From positions 1 through 32,666 of the forward strand of contig DHIO01000012.1 of NCBI GenBank assembly GCA_002403855.1: a stretch of DNA of 32,666 nucleotides. The letters are read 5' to 3'. A program made the position numbers and the translations under genes. The DNA is from Acidimicrobiia bacterium UBA4744. GTDB lineage: Bacteria > Actinomycetota > Acidimicrobiia > Spongiisociales > UBA4744. This document shows positions 32,512-32,666 of this stretch, in pieces. Numbering within the stretch: the stretch's first letter is position 1; the number at the start of each line of letters is the position of its first letter. Below the pieces are notes generated by a model. That model worked only from the letters and a program-made list of their open reading frames with translations, did no database searches and was not told the DNA's origin.

Positions 32512-32666
32512 GACCCCACCTCCACTGTCGAGCGGACCCGGTCGACCAACTCTTCGACCGCCGCTTCCTCCCCTGCTTCGACGTTCAACCGGAGCACCGG
32601 CTCGGTGTTCGAGGGTCGGAGGTTGAACCAGCGATCACCCCATTCGACGGTGAGCCCGTCGGTTCG
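32508..32666 (-). CDS. manB: Phosphomannomutase/phosphoglucomutase, partial (C-terminal 52 residues)
   Basis: Only the C-terminus is inside the window. It contains the phosphate-binding signature of the family's last domain, FNLRPSNTEPVLRLNVEA. The enzyme interconverts hexose-6- and hexose-1-phosphates. The stop overlaps the Trm112-like gene start as GTGA. Assignment to mannose rather than glucose rests on the PGI/PMI neighbour. Confidence 0.88.
   Translation of the reverse strand, partial: RTDGLTVEWGDRWFNLRPSNTEPVLRLNVEAGEEAAVEELVDRVRSTVEVGS

Overview
The window is a chromosomal stretch of a high-GC bacterium. Gene content and order point to a member of the Actinomycetota, probably a deep branch such as Acidimicrobiia; the class is inferred and not tested. 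Evidence: a DUF222/HNH '13E12-type' endonuclease; a Mec-type JAMM peptidase beside a metallo-beta-lactamase-fold protein, rph and rdgB; ftsE-ftsX-M23 peptidase-smpB; comF-hpf...secA; and manB-Trm112-PGI/PMI-sahH. All are arrangements familiar from actinobacteria. GTG starts are common, and ATGA or GTGA stop/start overlaps join many neighbours. Most genes lie on the minus strand. No rRNA, CRISPR array, insertion sequence or prophage was seen.

Layout, left to right. (1) 1-1033: the 5' part of a secreted surface protein with a DUF11/DUF7507-like repeat, preceded by a leader rich in inverted repeats. (2) 1326-4994: four tRNA genes (Pro, Gly, Arg, His) run directly into tig-clpP-clpX. (3) 4995-6850: a gene-poor stretch with tRNA-Lys and tRNA-Leu on the plus strand, a GTAC-rich repeat, a strong hairpin and one orphan membrane protein. 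(4) 6851-11333: the run dinG-mec-MBL-rph-rdgB. (5) 11405-15573: a plus-strand aldo/keto reductase, a small minus-strand membrane protein, tmRNA (ssrA) with a terminator, a membrane-anchored thioredoxin-like protein and the DUF222/HNH gene. (6) 15754-20323: prfB (with its programmed +1 frameshift) and then ftsE-ftsX-M23 peptidase-smpB. (7) 20379-28163: comF, hpf, a LuxR-type response regulator, a HEAT-repeat protein, an HD-GYP protein and secA. (8) 28258-30063: a divergent FtsH-like AAA+/M41 protein. (9) 30105-32666: the 3' end of manB, a Trm112-like protein, PGI/PMI and sahH.

Together the window holds much of the protein quality-control and export machinery: trigger factor, ClpXP, tmRNA with SmpB, RF2, HPF, SecA and an FtsH-like protease. 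It also holds the FtsEX-peptidoglycan hydrolase division module. The most unusual part is a signalling cassette inserted between hpf and secA: response regulator, HEAT protein and HD-GYP protein. Its four genes including hpf are linked by 4-base overlaps, and its last two proteins appear to share one N-terminal module. Second are the structured leader in front of the surface protein gene and the divergent FtsH-like protein.
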